A stretch of DNA of 64,000 nucleotides, taken from positions 9,805,501 to 9,869,500 of the forward strand of contig NZ_CP012670.1 of assembly GCF_004135735.1 (NCBI RefSeq). Direction: 5' to 3'. This document shows positions 1 through 10,300 of the stretch, one piece after another. The translations under genes were made by a program, and so were the position numbers. The notes beneath the pieces were generated by a model. That model ran no database searches, had not been told where the DNA came from, and saw only the letters and a list, made by a program, of their open reading frames with translations. This DNA is from Sorangium cellulosum (GTDB taxonomy: Bacteria > Myxococcota_A > Polyangia > Polyangiales > Polyangiaceae). Position 1 is the stretch's first letter. The number at the start of each line of letters is the position of its first letter.

Positions 1-246
1 CCGCTCCCCCGTGCCGTCGTGGCTCGAACAAACATCGTGCCGAGGTGGGATGTGAATTGAGCGGCGATGTCACGAGGACATGCACGGCCGCGCAGCGTTC
101 CCCCCGGCCTGCCGCGGCCCCGGTGGGCGTGGCGATGTCACGATCGGGATCAGGCGTGGGTGGTCTCTTCGCGCCGATATCCCGTGCCCGGCCGCGCGCT
201 CGCAGCGCCGGGGCTCCGGGCTCTGTTGCTGGGGCACGCCGGCTGC

Positions 247-1404
247 TCAGAGGACGGGATCGATCCGGTAGACCCGGCTCGACAGCAGGTCGACGAAGTA
301 GACCTTGCCGTCGGGCCCGAAGGTGAACCCGGCGAGCGAGCCCGCGGGCAGCCCCGTGTCCAGGGTGCGCACCGGCTGCCCGGTCAGGTCGAAGGCGTGA
401 AACCGGCTGGTCGCGTGGTCGGTGACGTAGACGAGGCCGTCGTGGAGCTCGATCCCGCTCGGCGCCTCGAGCGCCCCCGGCGGGACCAGCTCGACCAGCG
501 TGGCCCCGTCGACGTGCCTGCGCACCTCGACCGTCTCCTGCCCCGGAAAGCTGCTCCCGGGCGTCCCGCTCGTCGTGTCGAGCTTCAGCAGCCGCCGGTG
601 ACCGGTATCGGCGATGTAGAGGTGACGGTCCTCGGCGCTGTAGACGAGGTGGCTCGGGGCCTCGTCGGTCCCGAGCACCTCGCCGGGCACATAGCGGTAG
701 ATCTCGCCGTCGGCGTGGTCGTCGTTCCCGGGGCCGTGATCGTGGGCGAAGTCGTATCGATCGATCGCCCGATCATGGCCGTTGAAGACCCAGTACACGT
801 TGCCCTGCTCGTGGGCGATGCCCTTGCAGAAAGGGCTCGAGTGGAGCATGTCGAGGTGCGACCCGAGGCCGTCGGGCGTCGCCTCCGCGAAGATCGCGAG
901 ATCCGAGGAGAAGAGCGACGGACCCATGTAGTCGTTGCCGCCGTTGTCGCTGTCGCCGCACACCCCGAACGTGCCCGCGTGGCCGAAGGCGATCGCCGGC
1001 GGCCGGTCCATGAAATGCGAGGCGGCCGGGTCGCGGAGGCGGCGCGCCGTGCCGTCCGGCGCGCCGGGGCGCGTGATGAGGATCACGCTGTCGTCCCGGC
1101 GATTGACCACCCAGAGCTCCTCGGGGCGCTCCGGGTTGAAGGCGAGATCCGTGGGCTCGCGCTGTCTGTCCGGCTCGAACACGGGGACGAGCACGACCGA
1201 GGACGGACTGCCATCCTTCACGCCGATGGGATGTCCGGGGGGGAGCGCGACGCACGCGCCACGCGGGAGATCGCACAGCGGTGTCTCGGGCGTGGAGGCG
1301 CAGTCCGGCGATGCCTTGCAGGAGGGCTCCGCGGCGGCCGGATCTTCCGCAGAGCAGGCCGACACCAATCCCAGGCTGGACAGGACGAGCACCCTCTGAA
1401 GCAT
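247..1404 (-). CDS. NHL-type beta-propeller lipoprotein
   Basis: Predicted secreted lipoprotein of about 385 residues; function unknown. The start is the ATG whose upstream strand reads GGAGGTGAAGGA, a strong ribosome site; it begins MLQRVLVLSSLGLVSAC, a lipobox signal with Cys17. The open frame extends 44 residues further upstream, but that part is compositionally biased and precedes the signal peptide. The mature part has repeated propeller-like strands (FNPERPEELWVVNR, HLYIADTGHRRLLKLD, GLVYVTDHATSRFHAFD, KVYFVDLLSSRVYRID) typical of NHL/SMP-30-like folds that bind ligands or peptidoglycan-associated partners. Conserved Cys pairs near the N-terminus may form disulfides. No enzymatic residues are identifiable. 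It is transcribed away from the phospholipase-D gene, leaving a short divergent region that includes that gene's -10. Confidence 0.8.
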   Translation of the reverse strand: MLQRVLVLSSLGLVSACSAEDPAAAEPSCKASPDCASTPETPLCDLPRGACVALPPGHPIGVKDGSPSSVVLVPVFEPDRQREPTDLAFNPERPEELWVVNRRDDSVILITRPGAPDGTARRLRDPAASHFMDRPPAIAFGHAGTFGVCGDSDNGGNDYMGPSLFSSDLAIFAEATPDGLGSHLDMLHSSPFCKGIAHEQGNVYWVFNGHDRAIDRYDFAHDHGPGNDDHADGEIYRYVPGEVLGTDEAPSHLVYSAEDRHLYIADTGHRRLLKLDTTSGTPGSSFPGQETVEVRRHVDGATLVELVPPGALEAPSGIELHDGLVYVTDHATSRFHAFDLTGQPVRTLDTGLPAGSLAGFTFGPDGKVYFVDLLSSRVYRIDPVL

Positions 1405-1572
1405 TCCTTCACCTCCCGGCGCCGGGGGCATTGTGACCCGGCAGAGCACGCTGGCCATCCCTTTGTGGCCTCGTGGCCCTGCGGCCTCGTGGCCCGAGGC
1501 GCGGCGCGCCGAGGCGCGCTCGGCCGAGGCCGCCACGGCGGCGGCGCGGGACGACCCTGGGCGACCGCGTAC

Positions 1573-1578
1573 TAGAAT
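1573..1578 (+). promoter_or_regulatory. -10 element TAGAAT, leaderless type
   Basis: TAGAAT ends five bases before the ATG at 1584. No Shine-Dalgarno sequence lies between them and no clear -35 is visible. With the usual 5-7 base distance to the transcript start, the mRNA would begin at or next to the start codon. Inferred from spacing only. Confidence 0.4.
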
Positions 1579-1583
1579 ATCTC

Positions 1584-3038
1584 ATGGCCGCGGCTCGGGC
1601 CCCCGCCCGCATCCCCCCGACGAACGCGCCGCTGCGCGCCGTCGCACAGCAGACCTTCAGCCGCGTCGCGGGCGCGCCGCTCATCGAAGGAAACTCGGTC
1701 GATCTGCTGATCGACGGGCGCGCGAACTTCGACGCCTGGCTCGCCGCGATACGGGCCGCGCGCACCTCGATCCTGCTCGAGAACTACATCTTCGACGACG
1801 ACCCGCTGGCGCGCGAGTTCCGCGGCGCGCTCAGCGAGCGCGCCGCGGCGGGCGTCCACGTCCGCGTGATCCGCGACTGGCTCGGGTGCCTGGGCGTCTC
1901 CACCGACGCCTTCTGGAGCGAGCTGCGCGCCGCGGGCGGCGAGGTCCGCACCTACAACCCGTTCAGCTTCGCCAGCCCGTTCGGCTGGGTGACGCGCGAT
2001 CATCGCAAGCTGCTCGTCGCCGACGCCGAGGTCGGGTTCGTCTCCGGCGCCTGCGTCAGCGGCAAATGGCTCGGCGATCCGGCGCGCGGCGTGCCGCCGT
2101 GGCGCGAGACCGGCGTGGCCGTGCGGGGGCCCGCGGTGCACGCGCTCGCCCTCGCCTTCGCCGACAACTGGGCGACGCTCGGCGAGGGCCTGCCCCCCGA
2201 CCTGCCCGTCCTCACCGGGGCTCCCCCGGCGGTGGGTCGCGTGGACCTGCGCGTCCTGGCGAAGCTGCCGAGCACGACCGGGCTCTACCGGCTCGATCAG
2301 CTCATCGCCGCGCTGGCGCAGCGATCCCTCTGGCTCACGGACGCGTACTTCGTCGGCCTCGCGCCTTATGTCCAGGCGCTCGCGGCGGCCGCGCGCGACG
2401 GGGTGGACGTGCGCCTGCTCGTCCCGGGCACGAGCGATATCCCGGCCGTCGGCGCGCTGTCGCGGGCCGGCTATCGCCCGCTGCTCGAGGCCGGGGTGCG
2501 CGTCTACGAGTGGAACGGCTCGATGCTCCACGCGAAGACCGCGGTGGCCGATGGCCGCTGGGCGCGCGTGGGATCGAGCAACCTCAACGTCGCGAGCTGG
2601 CTGGAGAACTGCGAGATCGACCTGGCGATCGAGGACGAGGAGCTCGCCGCGCGCATGCAGGCGCAGTACGAGGAAGATCTCCGCAACGCGACCGAGATCG
2701 TCCTGCACGCGCGGCGCCGCGCGGACCACGGCAGGAGGCACCTGCCGCAGGGGGCCGGGACCGGGCGCTCCGCGGCGGGCGCGCTGCGCCTCGCGAACAC
2801 CGTGGGCGCGGCGATCACGAACCGCCGCGTCCTCGGCGCGGCCGAGGGCGGGATCCTGCTCGGCGGAGCGCTCTTCCTCCTCGGCAGCGCGGCGGTCGCC
2901 CTGTACTTTCCGCGCCTGCTCGCCTGGCCGCTCGCCGTGCTCGCGCTGTGGTCGGCGGTCAGCCTCATCATCCGGTATGTGGCCCTCACCCGCAGGGCCA
3001 GGGCGGCCGCTCCATCGTCATCGCCGCGCGCATCGTGA
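1584..3038 (+). CDS. Phospholipase D / cardiolipin synthase-type membrane protein
   Basis: Likely phosphatidyltransferase of the PLD superfamily (cardiolipin synthase type), 484 residues. Two HKD motifs are present: HRKLLVAD in the first half and HAKTAVADG in the second, each followed by the usual Gly/Ser/Asn region (GSSNLN after the second). Unlike classical Cls, there are no N-terminal membrane helices. Instead, two hydrophobic segments lie at the C-terminus (around residues 425-475), so the catalytic part would be tethered by its tail. The start at 1584 is preferred over upstream in-frame codons because the upstream extension is Arg/Pro-rich and non-conserved in character, and because TAGAAT lies just before 1584. 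Substrate is not provable from sequence; phospholipid head-group transfer is the family role. Confidence 0.82.
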   Translation: MAAARAPARIPPTNAPLRAVAQQTFSRVAGAPLIEGNSVDLLIDGRANFDAWLAAIRAARTSILLENYIFDDDPLAREFRGALSERAAAGVHVRVIRDWLGCLGVSTDAFWSELRAAGGEVRTYNPFSFASPFGWVTRDHRKLLVADAEVGFVSGACVSGKWLGDPARGVPPWRETGVAVRGPAVHALALAFADNWATLGEGLPPDLPVLTGAPPAVGRVDLRVLAKLPSTTGLYRLDQLIAALAQRSLWLTDAYFVGLAPYVQALAAAARDGVDVRLLVPGTSDIPAVGALSRAGYRPLLEAGVRVYEWNGSMLHAKTAVADGRWARVGSSNLNVASWLENCEIDLAIEDEELAARMQAQYEEDLRNATEIVLHARRRADHGRRHLPQGAGTGRSAAGALRLANTVGAAITNRRVLGAAEGGILLGGALFLLGSAAVALYFPRLLAWPLAVLALWSAVSLIIRYVALTRRARAAAPSSSPRAS

Positions 3039-3059
3039 GGTGCTCGAGCTCGCCCGCGG

Positions 3060-3080
3060 GTGGGGCACTTTGGTGCCCAC
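3060..3080 (+). terminator. Hairpin downstream of the PLD-type gene
   Basis: GTGGGGCAC and GTGCCCAC face each other across a TTTG loop with one bulged base, 21 bases after the stop codon. There is no following T-tract, so termination would have to be Rho-assisted, or the hairpin may simply protect the 3' end. Confidence 0.35.
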
Positions 3081-3338
3081 CAGAGGGGCTGAAGCGCAGG
3101 CGCGCCACAGGGGGCTCGCCGGAGCGCAGGACCCCGAGGTGAGCCCCCCAGACGTGACCACCACCCCGACCGGCCACGTGACGCGTGGCCGGTACGGGAT
3201 GTGCACGCTCGCAGCGCGGCGGGTGGCGGCCTCGAACGGTCCTGCTCCCCCGGGTGTCGTGGGCATGGGGCATCGCGGCGCCCATGGACGCGATCGGCCC
3301 TGCGCGATCGGCGAGGGCCACGACCTGGAGCGTTGGAG

Positions 3339-3899
3339 ATGCTGAAGGTGGCAATCATCCTGGGGAGCACACGGCCTGGCCGGGTCGGCGAGGCCGTCGC
3401 AACGTGGGTCCACGAGGTGGCGACCAAGAAGGGCGGCGCCGATTACGAGCTCGTCGACATCAAGGACTTCAACCTGCCGCTGCTCGACGAGCCAGCGCCG
3501 CCGTCGATGGGGCAGTACACCAAGCCTCACACCAAGGCGTGGGCGGCGAAGATCGATTCCTTCGACGCCTTCGTGTTCGTCACGCCGGAGTACAACCACG
3601 GCACCTCGGGCGCGCTCAAGAACGCCATCGATTACCTGTACAAGGAATGGAACAACAAGGCGGCCGGCTTCGTGAGCTATGGCAGCGCGGGAGGCGTCCG
3701 CGCCGTCGAGCACCTCCGGCTCGTGATGGCGGAGCTGCAGGTCGCGGACGTGCGCGCGCAGGTCATGCTCTCTCTGCACGACGATTTCGAGGGCTTCAGG
3801 GCGTTCAAGCCCCGCCCTCGCCACGAGGCGTCCGTCGGCAAGCTGCTCGACCAGCTGCTCCCCTGGGCCGGCGCGATGAAGGCGCTCCGGGGCAGGTGA
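3339..3899 (+). CDS. NAD(P)H-dependent FMN reductase
   Basis: Flavodoxin-like NAD(P)H:FMN oxidoreductase of 186 residues, close to the usual 180-200. The N-terminal phosphate-binding loop is GSTRPGRVGE, and the flavin-ring segment is PEYNHGTSGALKNAIDYLY, the family signature. It probably acts in the cytosol as a quinone, azo or metal-ion reductase. The chosen ATG follows TTGGAG and gives the canonical MLKVAIILGSTR beginning; the longer in-frame extension upstream is Arg-rich and unrelated. It lies just before the metal-efflux block, so a role in metal or oxidative stress is possible, but there is no shared promoter evidence. Confidence 0.88.
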   Translation: MLKVAIILGSTRPGRVGEAVATWVHEVATKKGGADYELVDIKDFNLPLLDEPAPPSMGQYTKPHTKAWAAKIDSFDAFVFVTPEYNHGTSGALKNAIDYLYKEWNNKAAGFVSYGSAGGVRAVEHLRLVMAELQVADVRAQVMLSLHDDFEGFRAFKPRPRHEASVGKLLDQLLPWAGAMKALRGR

Positions 3900-4068
3900 G
3901 CAAGACGTCCGTACACGCTCCTCTGCGCCCCCCGCGCCTCCGTGGCTCGAGCTCCCTCGTCTCGCCGCCTTTCAACCTGCCCGGCATCCTGGAACAGGTC
4001 GTCTCGCCGTGCGCTGGCCGCCGCACGTGGCCGGGTGTCGAGGAGCGTGTGCTCGAGGGGCGCGCTGG

Positions 4069-4074
4069 TATCCT
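4069..4074 (+). promoter_or_regulatory. Possible -10 (TATCCT) before the efflux block
   Basis: TATCCT stands in the GC-rich gap upstream of the first small Cys-rich gene and would give a leader of about 80 bases. An ATG follows ten bases later at 4085, but its frame carries no recognisable protein. Weak evidence, offered because no better promoter is visible before 4165. Confidence 0.25.
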
Positions 4075-4164
4075 CGGGATCACGATGAGCATCTTCGACG
4101 ACGCAGACGCCGCCCAATGGGCGCTCCTTGACGCTCGTCCCGTTCTCCTCCACGCTCGCGGCGG

Positions 4165-4554
4165 ATGTTCCGCGTCCGGCGACCCCACCGTGCTCGCAGC
4201 GCGATCCTTCGCTGGATCTGCGCCGTGCTTCCGGTGCTCCTCGTCGTCGGTCTGCTGGCTCAAGGCCACACCCTCCAGGCGCTCGGCGTGGCCGTCGCTT
4301 GCGATCACCCGACGCTGGCGTCGGCCTCCCCGGAGGAACGTGAGCACGGGGCGCCGGACAGCTCGCACCGCGACTGCCCGCCTAGCTGCCACGACTGCGC
4401 CTGCGGCCGCATCCCCATGATGCTGCCCCTCGATGAGGTGCTGCCTTACATCCTCCTCGAGGCATACGAGATCGCCGCATCGACGCCGCCGGCGATGCCG
4501 GGGCGCTCCCCCATCTACCGCCTCGAACGGCCACCGCGACGCCCGCGCGCCTGA
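4165..4554 (+). CDS. Small Cys/His-rich membrane-anchored protein (efflux leader gene 1)
   Basis: A 129-residue protein of unknown function. An Arg-rich start is followed by one hydrophobic segment (ICAVLPVLLVVGLLAQG) that could be a signal or anchor. Then come an acidic/His stretch and a compact cluster CPPSCHDCACGRIP, a good thiolate metal-binding candidate. A similar layout (hydrophobic segment, acidic linker, clustered Cys, then RIP and a Pro-rich tail) recurs in the protein at 11885-12241, which also precedes an RND efflux module. It is followed by the TolC-type gene after about 160 bases. I infer a periplasmic metal-binding or sensing accessory; no known family is claimed. The start is uncertain, as no ribosome site is visible. 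Confidence 0.55.
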   Translation: MFRVRRPHRARSAILRWICAVLPVLLVVGLLAQGHTLQALGVAVACDHPTLASASPEEREHGAPDSSHRDCPPSCHDCACGRIPMMLPLDEVLPYILLEAYEIAASTPPAMPGRSPIYRLERPPRRPRA

Positions 4555-4712
4555 GGCGCCCGCGTCAGGTGTCGCGACCACGAGCACGGCAGCAGCGTCC
4601 AGGCGCAGGAGCGCCTCCGCGCCGCCGGGGCTCTGTCCTCGCGCGCGGTCCTGACCGGGCATGATCGCGGTCCTTCGCGCGAGCGCTCGATGCGCTCGAG
4701 GGCTGTTCGTCC

Positions 4713-5966
4713 ATGCTGCGTCCCTGCGTGCGTCGTCTGTTCGTCTCGTTCTCGCTCGCTCTTCACCTCGTCCTGCTCGCGCCCGCGGCGGCCCTCGCCG
4801 CAGGCCCTCCCCTCACCCGCGCGCGGGTCGCCGAGCTCGCCCGCGCCGCGCCGGCCTCGCGCGTGGCCACGGCCGAGGCGGGGGTCGCCCGCGCCGCGAC
4901 CTCGGCGGCGGGCGTGCTCTCGCTCGAGAACCCCGTGCTCACCGGGATGGGCGGCGTCCGGCTCAACCCCGACGGGAGCAAGCCAGCGGCCGCTTCGGCG
5001 TCCCTCGAGTGGCCGATCGAGCTCGGCGGCCAGCGCGGCGAGCGCGTCGCGGCGGCCCGCGCCGAGCAGCGCGCCGCCGAGATCCACGCCGAAGGCGGCC
5101 AGCGCGGCGTCCTGCTCGCCGCCCTGCTCCAGCACGCCCTCGTGCTCCGGGACGAGCGGCAGGTGCAGCTCGCCCGCGCGCGCGTCGCCCTCGCCGAGCG
5201 GCTCCACGCCGCGGCCGAGCGCCAGCGCAAGGCCGGCGAGGTGCCCGAGGTCGACGTGACGCTCGCGCTGCTCCAGCGGGGGCGCGACGTCGCGGCCGCG
5301 GAGGCGGCGGAGGGCGCTCGCGACGCGGACAAGGCCGCGCTCCTCGCCCTGCTCGGCCTCCCCTCGTCCGGAGCGCAGGACGTCCCGGTGGAGGGCCCCC
5401 TCGTGCCCCCGGGCGAGCCTCCGCCGCTCGCCTCGATCCTCGACGACCTGGGGCGGCGCCCCGACGTCGGCGCCGCCGCGGCCTCGGTCGACGCCGCCCG
5501 GGCCAAGCTGGAGCGGGAGCGCGCGGCCAGGTGGCCGACCGTCAGCGTCATCGCCCAGGTCGAGCACGACGACGGCGCGAACATCGGCCTGCTGGGCCTC
5601 GCGGTCCCGCTGCCGCTCTTCAACGCCAACCGCGCCGGCACGGCGACCGCCGCCGCGGAGGTCGACGTCGCCCGCGCCCGCGCCGACGCCGCGCGGGCCG
5701 GCGCGGTGGGCCAGATCCACCAGCTCCACGCGCGCTACCTGGCGACGAGGGAGGCCCTCCGGGCCCTGACGCCGACGGCCGCCCTCATGGAACGGGCGGC
5801 CTCGATCTCCGCGCGCGGGTACGAGCTCGGCGAGAAGGATCTCGCGAGCGTCCTGCTGGTGCGCCGCGAGGTCATCGAGGCCGAGGCGGCGCTGCTCGAG
5901 GCCGAGCACGCCCACGCGGTCGCCAAGATCGAGCTCCTGGTCGCGGCGGGGAGGGGGCTCCGATGA
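4713..5966 (+). CDS. TolC-family outer-membrane efflux channel (CusC/CzcC type)
   Basis: Outer-membrane factor of a tripartite metal exporter, 417 residues as expected. It has a signal peptide (LVLLAPAAALAA) and two long helical OEP repeats rich in Ala, Arg and Glu; the second half ends with the typical EAEAALLEAEHAHAVAKIELL coiled segment. The central VSVIAQVEHDDGANIGLLGLAVPLPLF resembles the strand region that enters the beta-barrel. Its stop overlaps the adaptor start (ATGA), so the two are translationally coupled. It is the only channel gene in the block, so the second RND pump at 14280 presumably shares it or uses one encoded elsewhere. Confidence 0.9.
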   Translation: MLRPCVRRLFVSFSLALHLVLLAPAAALAAGPPLTRARVAELARAAPASRVATAEAGVARAATSAAGVLSLENPVLTGMGGVRLNPDGSKPAAASASLEWPIELGGQRGERVAAARAEQRAAEIHAEGGQRGVLLAALLQHALVLRDERQVQLARARVALAERLHAAAERQRKAGEVPEVDVTLALLQRGRDVAAAEAAEGARDADKAALLALLGLPSSGAQDVPVEGPLVPPGEPPPLASILDDLGRRPDVGAAAASVDAARAKLERERAARWPTVSVIAQVEHDDGANIGLLGLAVPLPLFNANRAGTATAAAEVDVARARADAARAGAVGQIHQLHARYLATREALRALTPTAALMERAASISARGYELGEKDLASVLLVRREVIEAEAALLEAEHAHAVAKIELLVAAGRGLR

Positions 5967-7324
5967 GCGCGACCAAGGGGAAGATCGAGCTGTCGCCGAG
6001 GATGGCGGCCGCGCTCGCGGGCGCGGTCCTGGCGCTCCTCGTCGCGGCGATCGCCGCCACGGTGTTCATCGAGCACCGGCGCCACGGGCACGACCAGGAG
6101 GCCGGCCATGGAGAGCACGAGGGGCACCGTCACGACGAGGAAGAGAGAGCGCACGCCCACGGAGAGGGCGAGGGCGAGGGCGAGGAGCACGCTCATGACG
6201 GGCACGCTCATGACGAGCACGCGCACGACGAGCACGCGCACGACGAGGGCGACGGAGCCGACGCCCACGGCGGCGACAGGGTCAGGCTCTCGCCCGCGAT
6301 GATCCAGAACGCCGGGCTGGAGCTCCTCACCGCCGGGCCGGGCGAGGTCGCGGTGACGGTCACGCTCCCCGGCGAGGTGGCGCTCAACGCGGAGGCCATC
6401 GCGCACGTGACCCCCCGGGTGCCGGGGGCGGCGCGCGAGGTGAAGAAGCAGCTCGGCGACACGGTGAAGCGAGGCGAGGTCCTCGCCGTGCTCGACAGCC
6501 GCGAGCTCGCGGAGCTGCAGCGCGAGGTCCTGTCGGCGAAGGAGCGCCTCGCGCTCGCGGAGGCGAGCTTCGCCCGCCAGGAGGCGCTCTGGAAGGAGCA
6601 GATCTCGGCCGAGAAGGAGTACCTGACCGCCAAGCAGGCGGTCGCCGAGGCGCGGATCGAGCACCAGAGCGCCGCGCAGAAGCTCAGCGCCGCCGCGGGC
6701 GCGGGCGCGGCCAGGGGCACCGGGTACGCGCTCGTGGCCCCCATCGACGGCACCATCATCGAGAAGCACATCGCCATCGGCGAGGTCCTCAAGGAGGACA
6801 CCCAGGTCTTCGTCATCGCCGACCTGTCCACCATCTGGGTGAACGTCACCGTCTACGCCAGGGACCTCAGCCGCGTCCGGGTGGGCCAGACGGCCTGGGT
6901 CAAGGCCGAGGGGATCGAGCAGCGCGCGCAGGGCACGCTGGCATACCTGGGGCAGATCGTCGACGAGCAGAACCGCTCCGCCGTGGCCCGCGTCGTCCTC
7001 CAGAACCCGGGCGCGGCGTGGCGCCCCGGGCTCTTCGCGACCGCCGACATCGCCGTCGAGGAGGCGGCCGCGCCGGTGGTCGTCTCGGACGAGGCCGTCC
7101 AGCGGGTCGAGGGCAAGGAGGTCGTCTTCGTCCAGGAGGGCGACGCCTTCGAGGCCCGGCCCATCAAGACCGGCCGCCGCGGCGAGGGGCCGGGGGAGCA
7201 GGGCGCCGCGCTCGTGGAGGTGCTGGACGGCCTCGCCGCGGGGGAGCGCTACGTCGGCAAGAACAGCTTCCTCCTCAAGGCCGAGCTCGGGAAATCCGAG
7301 GCGGGCCACGGCCACGCGCACTGA
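5963..7324 (+). CDS. RND efflux periplasmic adaptor, His-rich N-terminus (CusB/CzcB type)
   Basis: Membrane-fusion protein of 453 residues linking the RND pump to the outer-membrane channel. After one N-terminal membrane helix (AALAGAVLALLVAAIAATVF) comes a His/Asp/Glu-rich stretch at about residues 35-110, containing repeated HAHDE units, a likely periplasmic metal-loading region. Barrel-sandwich, helical hairpin and beta-barrel parts follow (PRVPGAAREVKKQLGDTVKRGEVLAVLD; then APIDGTIIEKHIAIGE). It ends in another His run (GHGHAH). The start overlaps the TolC stop by four bases. Upstream in-frame codons inside the TolC gene are rejected. His-rich adaptors usually accompany Zn/Co/Ni or Cu/Ag pumps; the metal cannot be fixed from sequence. 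Confidence 0.92.
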   Translation: MSATKGKIELSPRMAAALAGAVLALLVAAIAATVFIEHRRHGHDQEAGHGEHEGHRHDEEERAHAHGEGEGEGEEHAHDGHAHDEHAHDEHAHDEGDGADAHGGDRVRLSPAMIQNAGLELLTAGPGEVAVTVTLPGEVALNAEAIAHVTPRVPGAAREVKKQLGDTVKRGEVLAVLDSRELAELQREVLSAKERLALAEASFARQEALWKEQISAEKEYLTAKQAVAEARIEHQSAAQKLSAAAGAGAARGTGYALVAPIDGTIIEKHIAIGEVLKEDTQVFVIADLSTIWVNVTVYARDLSRVRVGQTAWVKAEGIEQRAQGTLAYLGQIVDEQNRSAVARVVLQNPGAAWRPGLFATADIAVEEAAAPVVVSDEAVQRVEGKEVVFVQEGDAFEARPIKTGRRGEGPGEQGAALVEVLDGLAAGERYVGKNSFLLKAELGKSEAGHGHAH

Positions 7325-7335
7325 AGGAGGCCCCG

Positions 7336-10300
7336 ATGCTCACCCTCCTCGCGAAGCTGCTCGCGTTCTCCGTCCGCCATCGCTGGTTCGTGGTGGTCCT
7401 CACGATCGCGGTCGGCGCGCTCGGCGTCTACAACTTCAACCGTCTGCCGATCGACGCGGTGCCCGACATCACCAACGTCCAGGTGCAGATCAACACCTCG
7501 GTCAAGGCGCTGTCGCCCGTCGAGGTCGAGCGGCGCGTCACCTTCCCCATCGAGTGGGCGATGGGCGGCATCCCGGGCGTCGAGCAGGTCCGGTCGCTGT
7601 CGCGCTACGGCCTGTCGCAGGTGACGGTCATCTTCGAGGACGGCACCGACATCTACTGGGCGCGCCAGCTCGTGAGCGAGCGCCTCGCGGCGGCCAAGGA
7701 GAGCCTGCCGCCGGGGCTCGGCGAGCCGCAGCTCGGGCCCATCGCGACCGGCCTCGGCGAGATCTACATGTGGACGCTCGAGGCCGCGCCGGACGCCCGG
7801 CGGCCCGACGGCCAGCCGTACGACCTCACCGACCTGCGCACGATCCAGGACTGGATCGTGCGGCCCCAGATCCGGACGGTGCCGGGGGTGACCGAGGTCA
7901 ACTCGATCGGCGGCCACGAGCGGCTGTACCAGGTGTCGCCGGATCCGGCGAAGCTCGTCGGCTACGGGCTCTCCTTCCGCGACGTGCTCGAGGCGCTCGC
8001 GGCCAACAACGCCAACGCGGGCGGCGGGTACATCGAGCACAAGGGCGAGCAGTACCTCGTCCGCGCCACGGGCCTCGTGCAGGGCGAGGAGGACATCCGG
8101 GGCATCGTCGTCGGCCACCAGGGCGAGGTGCCGATCCGGGTCGAGGACGTCGCCGAGGTCGGCGTCGGCCGGGAGCTCCGCACGGGCGCGGCCACCGAGG
8201 ACGGCGAGGAGGCGGTCATCGGCACGGCGATCATGCTCGTCGGGGAGAACGGCCGCGCCGTCTCCCGGCGCGTGGACGACCAGATCAAGGCGGTCAACAA
8301 GTCCCTGCCCCCGGGCGTGACGGTCAAGACCGTCTACGACCGCACCTACCTCGTCGACGCCACCCTGGAGACCGTGAGGAACAGCCTGCTCGAGGGGGCG
8401 GCGCTGGTCGTCGTGGTGCTCTTCCTCCTGCTCGGGAACCTCCGCGCCGCGTTCATCGCCGCGCTGGCGATCCCGTTCTCGATGCTGATCGCGGTCACCG
8501 GCATGGCCCACGGCAAGATCAGCGGCAACCTGATGAGCCTCGGCGCCATCGACTTCGGGCTCATCGTCGACGGCTCGGTGATCATCGTCGAGAACTGCGT
8601 GCGGCGGTTCGCCGAGGAGCAGCGCCGGCTCGGGCGGGGGCTCACCCGGGAGGAGCGGATCGACCTGGCCTACGAGGCCTCGCAGGAGGTCCGGAAGGCG
8701 ACGATCTTCGGCGAGATCATCATCGCGATCGTCTACCTGCCGATCCTGACGCTGACCGGGATCGAGGGGAAGATGTTCCGGCCGATGGCGCAGACGGTGG
8801 TCCTCGCGCTCGCGGGCGCGACGATCCTGTCGATGACGTTCGTCCCGGCGCTCGTGGCGCTGCTGCTCACGGGCCGGGTCTCGGAGAAGGAGAATTTCGT
8901 CTTCCGCCACGCGAGGCGCGCCTACGAGCGCGTGCTCTCCTGGGCGCTGTCGCACAAGCCGGCCGTGCTCGGCGTCGCCGGCGTGGTCCTCGTCGCCACG
9001 GGCCTCGTCGCCGCCGGGCTCGGCCGCGAGTTCGCCCCGCGGCTGAGCGAGGGGGCGCTCGCGCTCCAGCCGGCGCGCATCCCCTCGATCAGCCTCACGA
9101 CGAGCGTGGCGATGCAGGCGCAGCTCGAGCGCGTCCTCAAGGAGCGGTTCCCGGACGAGATCGAGCACGTCTTCGCCCGGACAGGGACGGCCGAGGTCGC
9201 GACCGATCCGATGGGCCCGAACGTCTCCGACACGTACCTGATGCTGAAGCCGCGGAGCGGCTGGAAGAAGGCGGCCACGCAGGAGGAGCTCGCCGAGGCC
9301 ATCGAGGAGGTGATCCGGGAGCTGCCGGGGCAGAACTACGAGTTCAGCCAGCCCATCGAGCTGCGGTTCAACGAGCTCATCAGCGGCGTGCGGAGCGACG
9401 TCGCGGTCAAGGTCTTCGGCGACGACCTCGAGGTGATGCTCGCCGAGGCGAAGAAGATCGGCGCCGTCCTGGCGAGGACGCCGGGCGCGGCCGACGTCAA
9501 GGTGGAGCAGGTCACGGGCTTGCCGGTGCTGACCATCGACGTGGACCGGCCCATGGCGGCCCGTTACGGGCTCAACGTCGCCGACGTGCAGGCGGTCGTC
9601 GAGGCCGCCGTCGGCGGCGTGAGCGCCGGGGAGGTCTTCGAGGGCGACAAGCGCTTCGATCTCGTGCTCCGGCTGCCCGACGCCATCCGCCGCGACCTCG
9701 GGGCGCTGGAGCGCCTCCCGATCCCGCTCCGGGACACGGGGGAGCACGCGCCCGGACCGAGCGGCCCGACCGTCGCCGCGGCGGCCCGGACGGCCGGGCG
9801 GGCCGCCTTCGTGCCGCTCGGCGCCGTGGCCAGGATCAGCGTCGAGGAGGGCCCCAACCAGGTGAGCCGGGAGGACGGCAAGCGCCGGGTGGTGGTCCAG
9901 TGCAACGTGCGCGGGCGCGATCTCGGCGGCTTCGTCGCCGACGCCGAGGAGCGGATCGACGCCGAGATCAAGCTCCCGCCGGGATACTGGATGTCCTGGG
10001 GCGGCCAGTTCGAGAACCTGCTCGCCGCGCAGCGCCGCCTGGCCGTGGTGGTCCCGCTGGCGCTCGGGCTGATCTTCGGCCTGCTCTTCCTCTCCGTCGG
10101 GACGCTCAGGAACGCCGCCCTGATCTTCACCGGTGTCCCGCTGGCGCTCACCGGGGGTATCCTCGCGCTGTGGGCTCGCGGGCTGCCGATCTCGATCTCG
10201 GCGGCCGTGGGGTTCATCGCCCTGTCGGGCGTCGCCGTGCTGAACGGGCTCGTGATGGTGACCTTCATCGAGAACATGCGGCAGCGCGGCGAGGCGCTCG

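Noticed and set aside
4085..4420. Alternative first gene starting MSIFDDADAAQW
   Set aside because: A possible -10 precedes it, but after about 20 residues the frame is low-complexity and overlaps the better Cys-rich gene in another frame.
4661..5962. Upstream in-frame extension of the first RND adaptor
   Set aside because: It overlaps the TolC gene and reads as Arg/Pro-rich out-of-frame sequence; the ATG at 5963 gives a proper membrane helix.
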